Source of the DNA: Comamonadaceae bacterium
GTDB lineage: Bacteria > Pseudomonadota > Gammaproteobacteria > Burkholderiales > Burkholderiaceae_C
Direction of reading: 5' to 3'
Assembly (NCBI GenBank): GCA_027483665.1
Contig: JAIXUC010000003.1
Location: forward strand, 1-64,000
Length of the DNA stretch: 64,000 nt
Position 1 is the first letter of the stretch, and every line of letters begins with the position of its first letter. A model generated the notes under the pieces. The model saw only the letters and a list, made by a program, of their open reading frames with translations. It searched no databases and was not told the DNA's origin. This document shows positions 39,306 to 52,000 of this stretch, piece after piece. The position numbers and the translations under genes are program-made.

Positions 39306-40148
39306 ATGAACACACGAGCACTCCCAAGGCGTTTGCGGATGACCTTGGCCTTCACCGGAGCCATCGGTGTGGCCGTCGCGGCCGCCACTGCTGGTGCAAA
39401 CCCAACACCGGACAACCCCGCTGGCATGGCTTGGCAAGCCGTAGGCAGCTTTCAGATGGCGCGCACCGAGACCACGGTGGGCCAATTCAAGCGCTTTGCG
39501 CAAGCCACACGCTTCATGACGCAGGCCGAGCGCCAAGGCGGCGGTCAGGTGTACGAGGCCGGTTGGGTGCAAAAGGCGGGCTGGACTTGGCGAACGCCTT
39601 TCGGCAGCGGTGTGGCCGCCTCGGACGAAGAACCCGCGGTTCACCTGACTTTTGGTGAAGCGCAATCTTTCTGCCGCTGGGCAGGTGGCGCGCTGCCCAC
39701 CGATGCGCAGTGGGTATCTGCCGCCTACACCGAGCAACGCGCCGCACCGCCTGCGCCTTTTCAGCGCGGCAAAACCTACCCCTACCCCACAGGCGACTCG
39801 CCCGCTGGTGCGCAGTGCCTGGAAGACTGCGGGCCCGAAGCCCAAAGCCGCGCGCTGCGCCACGGCGCCACTTTGCTGCGGGGCCACGGCCACGCCTTGG
39901 CGGGCAGCACCCCACCCGGGGTGAACGGCCTGCATGACATGGGCGGCAACGTTTGGGAATGGGTGGCAGAGCCTGCCGACTTGGCCCGCAGTGCAGCCGC
40001 AGCACCCGCCCCCGCTAGCCAACAACGCCTGACCCGAGGCGGCTCCTGGTGGTATGGCGCGCAGCCCATGCGGGCAGACCATTTGCAAAGCAAGCCGGTG
40101 CAGACCGCGGTGGTCTACATCGGCTTTCGTTGCGCGAGGCCCGGCTGA
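39306..40148 (+). CDS. Exported formylglycine-generating-enzyme-like (SUMF1 domain) protein
   Basis: A 280-residue protein with a signal peptide (RMTLAFTGAIGVAVAAATAG). The FGE-sulfatase domain has TETTVGQFKRFAQAT, HLTFGEAQSFCRWAGGALPT, NGLHDMGGNVWEWV and the closing GGSWW and GFRCA segments. In true formylglycine-generating enzymes two cysteines follow GGS; here the stretch reads GGSWWYGAQPMRADH and has none. It is therefore probably not a sulfatase activator, and more likely a member of the non-enzymatic or differently acting SUMF1 family. Confidence 0.86.
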   Translation: MNTRALPRRLRMTLAFTGAIGVAVAAATAGANPTPDNPAGMAWQAVGSFQMARTETTVGQFKRFAQATRFMTQAERQGGGQVYEAGWVQKAGWTWRTPFGSGVAASDEEPAVHLTFGEAQSFCRWAGGALPTDAQWVSAAYTEQRAAPPAPFQRGKTYPYPTGDSPAGAQCLEDCGPEAQSRALRHGATLLRGHGHALAGSTPPGVNGLHDMGGNVWEWVAEPADLARSAAAAPAPASQQRLTRGGSWWYGAQPMRADHLQSKPVQTAVVYIGFRCARPG

Positions 40149-40201
40149 GGCACCTCAGGCGCACATCCATATCAAATTGGGCGCGCCCGAGGAACCACGC
40201 T

Positions 40202-42460
<2,259 letters not shown>

Positions 42461-42513
42461 TCAATACAACTTTGCTAATGGAGGCGATAGCGGCAGGGGC
42501 GGCTGGCGGGGCC

Positions 42514-43971
42514 TCACACAAAGTAGCCCAGGTCGCGCGGGTAGTTGGTCCCGGCGTGGCTGCCGCCGAAATTGGGCAGTGTGGTGAACACGCCGTTGAG
42601 CTCGGTGTCGCTGGCACCGAACCACTTGCCGAGCGTGGCACCCAATTGGTCCACCGAGGTGCTGGGCAGCAGACGGCCCTGGCCGACATGCCATTGGTCT
42701 TCGGGTGCGCTGGTGTTGCCCACGCTCACAGGCGGCGCATAGCCGAAGAAGCGGCCACCATCGACGGCACCGCCCACGATGAAGTGGTGGCCACCCCAAC
42801 CGTGGTCTGAGCCGTCGCCGTTGGAGCTGAGTGTGCGGCCGAAGTCTGAGGCGGTGAAGGCCGTCACCCGGTCTGCGATGCCCAGCGTGACCGTGGTGTC
42901 GTAGAACGCGGTCATGGCGTCGCTGACCTGGCTCATCAGGCCAGGCTGGTTGGCAATCAGGTTGTCGTGCAGATCAAATCCGCCCAGCGACACCAGGAAC
43001 ACCTGGCGCTTGCAGCCGATGTCGCCGCGCGCCGCGATCAACCGCGCCACCATCTTGAGCTGGTTGGCCAGGCCCGTGTTGGGAAAGCCGTTGAAGGGCG
43101 CGATGTCCGGGTTGCTGCTGGACAAGGCAGCGGTGATGGTGGTCTCAGCGCCCATGGAACGCACAGTGACTTCGTTGTAGGCGCGCTCCATGCGGTGGCT
43201 GCTGCCGGTGTTGGAGATCAACTCATGGACCGCGTCGCGCACGGCAGCGGTGACGTAGTTGCCTGTGGACTTGGCCGGCGCAATCCGCACTGCACCGCCC
43301 GTTCCCAACTGGTATTGCAAGGCGTTGTTGCCCGACAGGAACACCGCGTTGCCGGTGACCGACATGCAGGTGAACAAGGAGTTGCCCTGCGCGGACAGCG
43401 CCAAGTCGCCGAGCTTGCCGCCCCAGCCCTTGGTGGAGCGTTCGGCCACCGCCGATTGCCAGGTCGACTGCTGGTCGTTGTGCGAGAACAAGCGCGCCGG
43501 CTTCGGGAAGGAAGGGCTGGTGTAGTCAGCGCGCGTCATGGGCCGCACCAGCGGGCCCACGTTGAGCTGCACGGCGGCGCGGCGGTTGGTGTTGAAGACG
43601 CGCGCGAGGCCCGCCATGCTGGGGTGCAAGGCATATTCGCGGCCACCGGGCAACGCGGCCACGGGGTTCAGGCGTGTGGCGGTGAGGCTGTCGCGCGCCA
43701 ACGCAATGCCAGCGGAGCCGCCGCGCACGGTGTTGTAGAGGTCGTGGCTGGCCGCGTCATAGGTGACGACGGTGTTCGCGTAGTCGTTGCCCCCGTAGAG
43801 GAAAACGCACACCAAGGCCTTGTAGTCGGGCGCGGCGGTGTTGAAGGCGGCGGCCTCGCCCAAGGCGGCGAGGTTCAAGGCCCAGGGCAGCGCGGTGCCT
43901 GTGGCGGCCAGTTGAGTGGCGCGACTCAGGAAGGCGCGGCGGGTATGAAGGTCAGGGCGGTGAAAGTTCAT
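42514..43971 (-). CDS. DUF1501 family exported protein
   Basis: A 485-residue protein with a Tat-like signal (RRAFLSRATQLAATGTALPW). It shows the DUF1501 pattern: KALVCVFLYGGNDYANTVV, then SLGGFDLHDNL, SDFGRTLSSNGDGSDHGWGG. The family is distantly related to sulfatases. Biochemical function is unknown. It follows the DUF1800 gene by 10 bases, a pairing that recurs across many bacteria. Confidence 0.9.
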   Translation of the reverse strand: MNFHRPDLHTRRAFLSRATQLAATGTALPWALNLAALGEAAAFNTAAPDYKALVCVFLYGGNDYANTVVTYDAASHDLYNTVRGGSAGIALARDSLTATRLNPVAALPGGREYALHPSMAGLARVFNTNRRAAVQLNVGPLVRPMTRADYTSPSFPKPARLFSHNDQQSTWQSAVAERSTKGWGGKLGDLALSAQGNSLFTCMSVTGNAVFLSGNNALQYQLGTGGAVRIAPAKSTGNYVTAAVRDAVHELISNTGSSHRMERAYNEVTVRSMGAETTITAALSSSNPDIAPFNGFPNTGLANQLKMVARLIAARGDIGCKRQVFLVSLGGFDLHDNLIANQPGLMSQVSDAMTAFYDTTVTLGIADRVTAFTASDFGRTLSSNGDGSDHGWGGHHFIVGGAVDGGRFFGYAPPVSVGNTSAPEDQWHVGQGRLLPSTSVDQLGATLGKWFGASDTELNGVFTTLPNFGGSHAGTNYPRDLGYFV

Positions 43972-43981
43972 GGCGTGGCCC

Positions 43982-45826
43982 TTACTTTTGAACCAGGTAT
44001 TCGGGACTGGCCATCACCAGCAGCACCGCTGCGCGCACGCGGTTGCGCCGTTGATCCACCGTGCTCGACGCGTTGAGCGGTGTGGCGTTCAGGGCTCGCA
44101 CGATGCGCGCCTTGGTTGCAGCTCTGAGCTGGCCTGCGCTCATCAACAGGCTGATGCGCTCCACCAAGTCGGAGGCGTTCAGCGCCAAGTCCATCACGGG
44201 CTCGAAGCTGGCGGTCATGTCAGGGCCAGCTCCGGTGTTGAACAGGCCGTTGACCTGCACGTTGCGCATGAAGTTGATGTAGCCGCCCACGCTGCTCTCG
44301 TTGACGATCTGGAACTCGGGTGCCACCTCATGGGCCGACGCGATGCCCGTGCCCGGCGGCACATAGCCGGGCCGAAAGAAGTTGAAGACCGAAGGAGAAC
44401 GCAAGGGACTTTGCCCGAGCTGCGTGGCCGGGTTGCTCAAGTCGCCCACGCGCCAGCGGCCACTGGCGGAGTTGAAGCCAAAGGTGCGTGCCCACTGCAC
44501 GAAGCGCAGCATGGGCTCGCGCAGCTTGCCGAAGGATGCTGCGGGCTCCAGGCCTGCCGGTCCGCGGGCTTCGTCGTCGAGCAGGATGGCTGCGAACACC
44601 GCTGAAAGGTCGCCGCGCGTGCCTTGCCCGTTGTTGTTGAACACCGTGGCCACGCGCTGCACGTAGGCTGGGGACGGGTTGCTGGTGACCAGCCGCTGGA
44701 TCATCTGTTTGCCAAAGAACGGGCCGACGTTCGGGTGCTTGAACAGCGTGTCCAGTGCCACATTCAAGGCTGACATCCCGGCTCTGGACTCGCCTGGCGC
44801 AATGGTGGTGCCCAGAAAGCGCGCGCCGATGGTGGAGTTGCGGTTCTGGTTGAGCTTCATCGGTCGGCGCGTGCTCTGCGTGTCGCGCACTGTTCTTTGT
44901 CCGTTGTCGAGCTTGACCGAGGCATCGCTGGGCCGGAAGTCGGAGTCGAAGCCGGTGAACACGCGCGCGAGCTGGCTCACGTCGTCAGGGCCATAGCACT
45001 CCACGGGCTGGCCGGCCACCAGTTGGGGCGTGCCGTCAGGGTTGAGCGCCAGCAGGCCGATGGTGAAGAGTTGCATCACCTCGCGGGCGTAGTTTTCGTC
45101 GGGCTGCCGCCCGGAAGCGTCGGCCTTCTGGTTGCCGCGTGTGTTGAGGTAATGGCCCATGGCCACGCTGAGCGTCACGTCTTGCAGCAGGTCGCGGAAG
45201 TTGCCGAAGGCGTGTTGGTTGAGGATGTCCCAGTAGTGCGCGGCGTGGTGGCTGCGCCACTGCAGATCGAGCCCATTGAGCGAGACCACCATGAACTCCG
45301 ACAGCGCCAGCGCCACGCGCTTGCGCACGCCATCCGGGGCCGTGATGAGCTGGGCCCAGGCCATGTCGGTGGCTGGCGTGATGGAGTTGTAGTACTCGGC
45401 CGGGTCCCGCACGCTGGCGAACCCGTAGCCGCGCGACTCCAGCCAATCCCAGCCGGTCTGCTCGATTGGCACGGCCATGCGGCGCACCAAGGCCAGCAGG
45501 TAGCCGTCACGGCGCACCTCGGCGATTTCCTGCGGGGTGGCCGATAACTGGGCCTGGAGCAGGAAGCGCGCCGCGTCCTCGTCGCTGGCCGGCTTGCGGT
45601 GGGACGCGCCAATGGCGAGTTCGGCTTTCTCAACCTGTCGCTTCAGTTCGGCCTCGCTCAAAGAGCCGATGTCGCCCGCCCGCAGGCTACCGCCGACTCC
45701 GCCGGCGGTGCTGGCACAGCCGGCCATCAGCCCAGCAGCCAGCGCGGCAACGCCAGCCAGGCCGGCATCGGTTGCCCCGCCCCGCGTCGGGCCCGGTACC
45801 TCGTCAGAACAGACCATGGCATCCAT
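43982..45826 (-). CDS. DUF1800 family protein
   Basis: A 614-residue protein. The N-terminus has a hydrophobic segment ending in GLMAGCAS, a likely lipoprotein signal. DUF1800 features follow: DEDAARFLLQAQLSATPQEI, NYAREVMQLFTIGLLALNPDG, and near the end SPEYLVQK. AGGAG at seven bases before the ATG at 45826 supports this start over upstream ones. Function is unknown; it is co-transcribed with the DUF1501 gene. Confidence 0.88.
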   Translation of the reverse strand: MDAMVCSDEVPGPTRGGATDAGLAGVAALAAGLMAGCASTAGGVGGSLRAGDIGSLSEAELKRQVEKAELAIGASHRKPASDEDAARFLLQAQLSATPQEIAEVRRDGYLLALVRRMAVPIEQTGWDWLESRGYGFASVRDPAEYYNSITPATDMAWAQLITAPDGVRKRVALALSEFMVVSLNGLDLQWRSHHAAHYWDILNQHAFGNFRDLLQDVTLSVAMGHYLNTRGNQKADASGRQPDENYAREVMQLFTIGLLALNPDGTPQLVAGQPVECYGPDDVSQLARVFTGFDSDFRPSDASVKLDNGQRTVRDTQSTRRPMKLNQNRNSTIGARFLGTTIAPGESRAGMSALNVALDTLFKHPNVGPFFGKQMIQRLVTSNPSPAYVQRVATVFNNNGQGTRGDLSAVFAAILLDDEARGPAGLEPAASFGKLREPMLRFVQWARTFGFNSASGRWRVGDLSNPATQLGQSPLRSPSVFNFFRPGYVPPGTGIASAHEVAPEFQIVNESSVGGYINFMRNVQVNGLFNTGAGPDMTASFEPVMDLALNASDLVERISLLMSAGQLRAATKARIVRALNATPLNASSTVDQRRNRVRAAVLLVMASPEYLVQK

Positions 45827-45865
45827 CTGCAAGCTCCTCATCAACAGCTTTCACATCCCGCGGCC

Positions 45866-46132
45866 CTACACCGTCCAATCGCTGGGTTTGCTTTTCGTCA
45901 GCACGACGAAGACCAATGCCACGGCCGACGCACCCGACCAGAACAGGGCCCAGCTTTGTGCGGGCGGCCACCAGACCGTGAACAGGCAGGCCAGCAGCGC
46001 GATACCTGTGGCGAAACCAAGCGCTGACCACACCAGCGCCTGCAGGGCCCGAGCGGCAGCGGCTTCGGGGCTCCATAGCAGCAAGCTGGATGAAGCCAGA
46101 AACAACAAGAACGTGATCAGACTGGCGCTCAT
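45866..46132 (-). CDS. Small two-to-three-span membrane protein
   Basis: An 88-residue hydrophobic protein that I do not recognise. Spans are visible at about residues 4-20, 29-54 and 59-78. The longer open frame to 46516 is an out-of-frame shadow of the next gene; the ATG at 46132 removes that overlap. Function cannot be assigned. Confidence 0.6.
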   Translation of the reverse strand: MSASLITFLLFLASSSLLLWSPEAAAARALQALVWSALGFATGIALLACLFTVWWPPAQSWALFWSGASAVALVFVVLTKSKPSDWTV

Positions 46133-46181
46133 GGTGTGGGCTGGGGGATGCAACAGCGCCGATTGTCTGCCGCCAACCGTG

Positions 46182-46604
46182 TCAAGCCCGTGGCGGGTAA
46201 CGAGTTGGGTAACGGGGCGGGTAGCGAGGCGGGTAGCGCCACCAAGCCGCTGCCACCAAGAGGCCAAACACCGTGTAGGCCAGCGCCAATGCCCACAGCG
46301 GCGCATCCACATACAGCCAGCGTTCCAACCAGTGTTGGATGAAGCTCTGGCCTTCTTGAGAAGCCACACCGGCCTGTCGGCGCAACCAAAACTCCAAGTG
46401 GGTGAGCGGGCAAAGCTGCCCCAGCCAAGCCTGCCCGCTGATGAAGGCAATCGCCAAGACATGCAACAGGCGAAAGCGCCAACTGCAGACCCAAAGCCAG
46501 CCCAGCGCATGGCCAAACGGGATCACCAGCAGGCCGCCAACCACGAACACCACCACGCCGAAGTGCAAGGCCAGTACAGCGTCTGCCAGCGCGGTGTAGG
46601 GCAT
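46182..46604 (-). CDS. DUF2784 family membrane protein
   Basis: A 140-residue protein with about four spans and the family start ALADAVLALHFGVVVFVVGG, then CPLTHLEFWLR. The C-terminus is a tandem RYPPRYPPRYPTRYPPR encoded by a 12-bp DNA repeat. Function is unknown. Confidence 0.82.
   Translation of the reverse strand: MPYTALADAVLALHFGVVVFVVGGLLVIPFGHALGWLWVCSWRFRLLHVLAIAFISGQAWLGQLCPLTHLEFWLRRQAGVASQEGQSFIQHWLERWLYVDAPLWALALAYTVFGLLVAAAWWRYPPRYPPRYPTRYPPRA
46193..46238. repeat. 12-bp tandem repeat (about four units)
   Basis: Four units of a GCGGGTAACGAG-like sequence start at 46193, 46205, 46217 and 46229. They encode the RYPP repeats at the end of the DUF2784 protein, so unit gain or loss would stay in frame. 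Confidence 0.75.
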
Positions 46605-46630
46605 GTTCTATGCCTTGCAGTTTTTGGCCT

Positions 46631-47392
46631 TCAGCGCTGCACCGTGGCCCGGTAGGCGTGCCACGAAGCATGGCCCAGCACGGGTGTTGCCACCAGCAAG
46701 CCAGCAAACCCAGGCAGCATGGCCAGCACCACCAACACGGTGATGAGTGCGCCCCACATCAGCATCAGCCCGGGCTGGGTGAGGCACAAACGCAAGCTGG
46801 TAAGGCCTGCCGTGATGGCATCGGTCTGGCGGTCCAGGATCATGGGCATCGCCACCACAGACACAGCGAAGATGAGCCCAGCAAACACGCTGCCCACTGC
46901 CACGTAGGCCACGATGAAGGTCAGGTTCTCCGGGTTCAGCAGGGCCAGCAAGGAACCCTTGAAGTCGGGCATGCCGTTGAAGCTGAGCGCAAACACCACC
47001 AACGAAGCGCGCGCCCACAGCATTTCCAGAATGAGCAAGACACCACCAAAGATGGCCATGGTGCCGGTGCGTCTGCGCCAAGCAACCAGCGACTGGCCCA
47101 GGCGTGCAGGCGCGCCCTGCTCCAGCTGGCGGCTCGCGTCGTACAAGCCCAGGCACAAGAACGGCCCCATCAACAAAAAACCAGCCGACAAAGCCAAGAC
47201 ATAAGCTGGCGCGTGCTGGAACAGCAACAACAGCGCCCAGCCCATGCCAGCAAAGCAAGCACCGTAGAACAGGCCAATGCCCGGTGCGCGTGCAAAGTCC
47301 AACCAGCCCAAACGCAACCAGCGCCAAGGCGCGGACAACCCCGGCGATAAAAGCTGAATGTCAAAGACCGAGGGGTTGTTGGCGGCGTTCAT
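46631..47392 (-). CDS. DUF2189 (BPSS1780-type) membrane protein
   Basis: A 253-residue protein with about six spans. The family pattern begins after a short cytosolic N-terminus, LGWLDFARAPGIGLFYGACF, and continues with GPFLCLGLYDASRQLEQG. Membership is clear; biochemical function is unknown, with suggested roles near respiratory or cytochrome c genes in other organisms. It precedes the DUF2784 gene by 26 bases on the same strand and may share its transcript. Confidence 0.87.
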   Translation of the reverse strand: MNAANNPSVFDIQLLSPGLSAPWRWLRLGWLDFARAPGIGLFYGACFAGMGWALLLLFQHAPAYVLALSAGFLLMGPFLCLGLYDASRQLEQGAPARLGQSLVAWRRRTGTMAIFGGVLLILEMLWARASLVVFALSFNGMPDFKGSLLALLNPENLTFIVAYVAVGSVFAGLIFAVSVVAMPMILDRQTDAITAGLTSLRLCLTQPGLMLMWGALITVLVVLAMLPGFAGLLVATPVLGHASWHAYRATVQR

Positions 47393-47465
47393 GGTTCAGG
47401 GTGTACACCAGGTGGACAGTGAAATGAACGCTGCCATGGCCGAGAACGCGGGTTTTCGTTGCCCT

Positions 47466-48866
47466 TCAGAGCCAGTATTGCCACAGCCGGCCGAACCACT
47501 CCTGCGCGCGCAGGGCCGGACTGCGACGCTCCCATTTGTCGAGTTCGATGGCATCCGACGCCGCCAGGTCGCGATCGAACACGGTCTGCATCTGTTGCCC
47601 GAAGTCGGCGCCCAGCATGACGGCGTTGACTTCGTGGTTGTGCAGGAAGCTGCGCCAGTCCAGGTTGGTGGAGCCCACGGTGGCCCATACGCCGTCCACC
47701 AGCGCCGTCTTCGAGTGCAGCACCACGTCGCGGCGCTCGAAGATCCGAACGCCGCCCTTCAGCAGTTGCGCGTAGTAGCTGCGCCCGGCATGGAAGACCA
47801 GCCACGAGTCGGTCTTTGACGGCAGGATCAGCGTCACCTCGACGCCGCGCGCCGCGGCGGCCACCAGCGCCTCCAGAAGCTGCGGGTCTGGCGCGAAGTA
47901 GGCGTTGGTGATGCGCACGCTGGTCTCGGCACTGCCGATGGCCGACAGCAGCGTGGCGTAGATCAGGCTGAACGCCTCTTCAGGCGAACTGCCGATGGCG
48001 CGCACCACCTGCGTTCCCATCGGCTGCAAGGCTGGGAAATACTTGCGTGGCTGCAAGGGCGGCCCGTGCTGGCTTTGCCAAGCGGCCAGAAAGAGCTTCT
48101 GCAGTTCGGCCACCACGGGGCCCTGCAGTTGCAAGTGCGTGTCGCGCCAGGCCAGCGCCGCGTCAGGACTGGCTCGCTTGGCCTTGCCCGATGAACCGCC
48201 CGAGTACACGCTGCTGATGTTGATGCCGCCGAGAAAGGCGATGTGGCCGTCGACGATGAGCAGCTTGCGGTGGTCGCGCTGGTTCCATTGCCAGCCGTCG
48301 CGCGCCGTCAGCGGGTTGACGGGATTGAACTCGAGCACCCGCACGCCGGCATCGGTGAGGCGCTGGAAGAAGGCTACCGGTGTGCTGAAGGTACCGACAC
48401 TGTCGCGCAGCAGGTTGACTTGCACGCCTTGTGCCTGCTTGTCCAGCAGGGCCTGGGCGAACTGGCGGCCCACGGCGTCGTCGTCCAGGATGTAGGTCTC
48501 CAGGTTGATGTGGTCGCGCGCCGCTGCGATGGCGCCGAGCATGGCGCTGTAAGTGGCCGGGCCGTTTTGCAGCAGGCGAACCGCGTTGCCCGTGGTCAGC
48601 GGGCTGCCGACGATGGCCTCTTCCACTGCCAGGTGGCGGCTGAAGATGTCTGTCGGTTCACCGCCGCGTTGCAGCCGCTGGAGGACAGCACGGCTTTGTT
48701 GGGCTGACAGCGGCCCGTAGGCGCCATCCAGCGACACCGGCTTCGCCGATCGGCGCGCGAGGTCAGGCACGAAGGTGGGCAGGCTGCTGCAACTCAGGCC
48801 CAGCATCGCGGCTGTGATGAGGGCCGCACAAAGCGCGAAGGCGCGGCGGCGGCTTGGCGACTTCAT
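47466..48866 (-). CDS. Phospholipase D family lipoprotein (cardiolipin-synthase-like)
   Basis: A 466-residue protein with a lipobox-like LGLSCSS at the end of its signal. Two HKD half-sites are present: DHRKLLIVDGHIAFLGGIN, and LHSKTALVDGVWATVGSTN. Such proteins transfer phosphatidyl groups, as in ClsC-type cardiolipin synthases. GGAG five bases before the ATG at 48866 supports the start over an upstream frame. It stands alone; a 220-base gap separates it from the next gene. Confidence 0.9.
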   Translation of the reverse strand: MKSPSRRRAFALCAALITAAMLGLSCSSLPTFVPDLARRSAKPVSLDGAYGPLSAQQSRAVLQRLQRGGEPTDIFSRHLAVEEAIVGSPLTTGNAVRLLQNGPATYSAMLGAIAAARDHINLETYILDDDAVGRQFAQALLDKQAQGVQVNLLRDSVGTFSTPVAFFQRLTDAGVRVLEFNPVNPLTARDGWQWNQRDHRKLLIVDGHIAFLGGINISSVYSGGSSGKAKRASPDAALAWRDTHLQLQGPVVAELQKLFLAAWQSQHGPPLQPRKYFPALQPMGTQVVRAIGSSPEEAFSLIYATLLSAIGSAETSVRITNAYFAPDPQLLEALVAAAARGVEVTLILPSKTDSWLVFHAGRSYYAQLLKGGVRIFERRDVVLHSKTALVDGVWATVGSTNLDWRSFLHNHEVNAVMLGADFGQQMQTVFDRDLAASDAIELDKWERRSPALRAQEWFGRLWQYWL

Positions 48867-49086
48867 AGGGCTCCAGTGGATGCGGCACACGGCGTTCAGG
48901 GCGCGGTGGATGCTTATCAGCCGCATCGCTGCGCGCGTCTGTGCGCTGTCGGACGCAGTGCCGCATGACCGGCCGCATGACGAGCTGATAAGCGCAGGCG
49001 TCAGTCGCAGGCCTCAGTCGCGAAGCCCAAAGATCAGCAAAGTCTGACCACGGGGGTGCGGATGTTCATCAACTCCAAACTACCTC

Positions 49087-52000
49087 TCAGCCAACTCCCA
49101 GGCGGAACATGTTTTCGATGGGTTCGGGCTTGTGCAACAGGAATCCCTGGGCGTAGTCGACGCCGATCTGGCGTACGCGTTCAAGCACCTCTGGCCGATC
49201 GACGAACTCGGCCACCGTCTCGACACCGACCACACGCGCCACATCGACGAAACAGCGCACCGCAGCGTCGTCCAGCGGATCTTCGAGCACGTCCCGAATG
49301 AAACTGCCGTCGATCTTGAGCAGGTCGACCTTGAGCGTCTTCAGGTAACCGAACGAAGATGCGCCGGCGCCGAAGTCATCCAGAGCAATCCGCACCCCCA
49401 ATGCCCGCGCCTGTTCAATGAAGATGGCAGCGTCTGTCATGTTGGTGATGGCCGCCGTTTCGGTGATCTCGAGACAGATACGTTGGCACACCGCGCTGCC
49501 AGCGTCGGCCAGTGCGTCGATGGCATGACGATGAAACGCCCGGTCGCCCACCGACTGGCCCGATAGGTTGATGCACAAGGTGTCCAGTGCCGCCAATTCG
49601 GGCATAGTCTGAATGTGCTTCACAGCGCGCTTGAGCACCCAGCGGTCGATGCGCGTGGCCATGTGGAAGCGCTCAGCGGCCGGCAGAAAGGCACCCGGCA
49701 GAGTCAGGCTGCCATCGGTTTCGAGCAGGCGAATCAAGACTTCGGCGTGCAGGCCCGGGCTGGCGTTGGTTAGTGGCTCGATGCGCTGCGCATAGAGGAC
49801 GAATCGGTCTTCATCCAGCGCCTGCTCGAGTCGGGTAGCCCATTGCATCTCGCCGTGTCGAGCGCGAATGGCCTTGTCGGTATCGAGCCATGCATGCACG
49901 CGATTGCGCCCGGCCTCCTTCGCGGCAAAGCACGAGGCATCTGCCGCCTGAATGGCTGCCGCCGTGTTGGCCCAGCGGTTGTCCAACGGTACCAGCCCGA
50001 TGCTGGTGCCAATCCTGAACCGGCGTTCGTCATGAAGGAATCTGAACTCTTCCATGCGGTCGCAGATCTGCTGCGCCAGACGCCCGGCCTGGTCTGCCGT
50101 GCAGTGCTCGAGAACCACGGCGAACTCGTCACCGCCCAGCCGCGCGAGGGTGTCACGGGCTCGAACCGCTTCTTTTAGCAACTTGGCGACCTGCTGCAAC
50201 AGCTGATCACCCACCGAGTGACCGCAGGCATCGTTGACCAGCTTGAACTGATCGAGGTCGATGTACATCAAGGCGTGTTCGCTGCGCTCTTCGTGCGCCT
50301 TGTCCAGCGTGCGGCGAAGACGCGTCTCGAACTCTGCCCGGTTGATCAACCCAGTCAGCGCGTCGTGCGTCGCCCTGTAGCTCATCTCGCCAGACAAGCG
50401 TCGCTGCTCGGTGACGTCGTGGAAGACCAGGACGGCGCCCAAGACATCGCCGCTGGGGTTTCGGATGGGCGCAGCGGAGTCTTCGATGCCGAACTCCTCG
50501 CCGTTGCGCGAGATGAGCACCGTGTGCTTGGGCAGGCCCACGATCTTGTCATGTTGCAGGCAGGTGGCCACCGGGCTCTCGGCGGGCAAGCGCGTCTCTT
50601 CGTTGACGATGTGGAAGACCTGCGCGAGCGGGCGCCCCAGCGCCTCGGCCGACAGCCAGCCAGTCATGCGCTCGGCGGCTGGATTGAGCCAAGTGACTCT
50701 GCTTTGTGCGTCGGTGGTGATGACCGCGTCGCCGATGGATTGCAGGGTCACGCGCAGCAATTCGTGCTGCTCGGCGAGTTGGTTGGTCAGCTGACGCAGC
50801 GGCGTCACGTCCCAGTTCACACCCACCATCCGCAGGGCTTGACCCTGCGCATCGCGCGTGACTCGGCCCGATCCGCGCAGGTGATGCACCGAGCCGTCGT
50901 TCCAAACCACACGGAACTCGGAGCGGAAGTCACTGCCGCCATTCGCGCTCTCCTGGACTTCGCGTTCTGCTCGGCTGCGATCGTCTGGGTGAAGATGGCG
51001 CGCCCACAGGGCATAGCCGTCCGTACCTGTACCCGCAGGCAGACCGTAGAGCGCGTACATCTGGGCATCCCAGTTGAGGGTGCCAGCCTGAGGGTCCCAC
51101 TCCCACACGCCGATGCCACCACTTTTGGTGGCAAGCGACATGCGCTCGTGGGTGTTCAGCAGCTCCTGCCGGTCGGTCACCCGTTGGGTGATGTCCTGAA
51201 AGGCCCCGAACAGCCGCACGGGCTTGCCGCCCTCGAACTCTGCATGCCCGACAGCGCGCACCCAAATGCGTTGGCCGCTGCGTTGGATGAAGGGCAACTC
51301 CAGATCCCAGTCCTGACCGTCGGTCATCGCTTTGGCCACTGCGCCCTCAATCACCGGTCGGGCTTGCGGGGCATAGAACTCGATCGCTTCGGCAAGCTGC
51401 GGCTGATACCCCGGCTCCACGCCGTGGATGCGGCAGGTCTGCTCGGACCAGGTGACGATGCCCCTAGTGATGTCGAGCTCCCAGCCGCCGACCTGCGCCA
51501 AGGCACCGGTGCGATTGAGCAAGTCCTCGCTCCTGCGAAGCTTCTCTTCTTGCGCCTTGCGCACCGTGATGTCCATGTGCGTGCCGAACATCCATTCCGG
51601 TTGTCCGTCAGATGTGCGGGTCAGCACGCGACCGCGGTCATGCACCCAGACCCAATGACCGTCGCGGTGGCGCATGCGCGCCTCGCAGTCGTAGGCCGCT
51701 ACCTCGCCAGAGAAGTGCGCCTGGAGCAGTGCGCCAGAGCGCGCCAGGTCCTCGGGATGGACCAGATCCGCCCAAGTCTGGATGGAGGTCGGCGACAGAT
51801 CGGCCAGCGTCATGCCCACGATTTCTGCCCAACGCTCGTTGAAGCGCGTCTCCCCGGTTTGGACGTTCCACTCCCAGGTGCCGGCGCCTGTGCCTTGAAT
51901 GATGGCGGCAAGCCTTTGACGTTCATCTTCCACCGCGCGGCGAACAAGCAGTTGCTCGGTCACGTCCTCCGCCGAGCCCACGTAGCCTGTGATCTGGCCA

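Noticed and set aside
45866-46516. A 216-codon minus-strand gene
   Set aside because: Its first 128 codons overlap the clear DUF2784 gene out of frame. Only the last 88 codons look like a membrane protein and are annotated from 46132.
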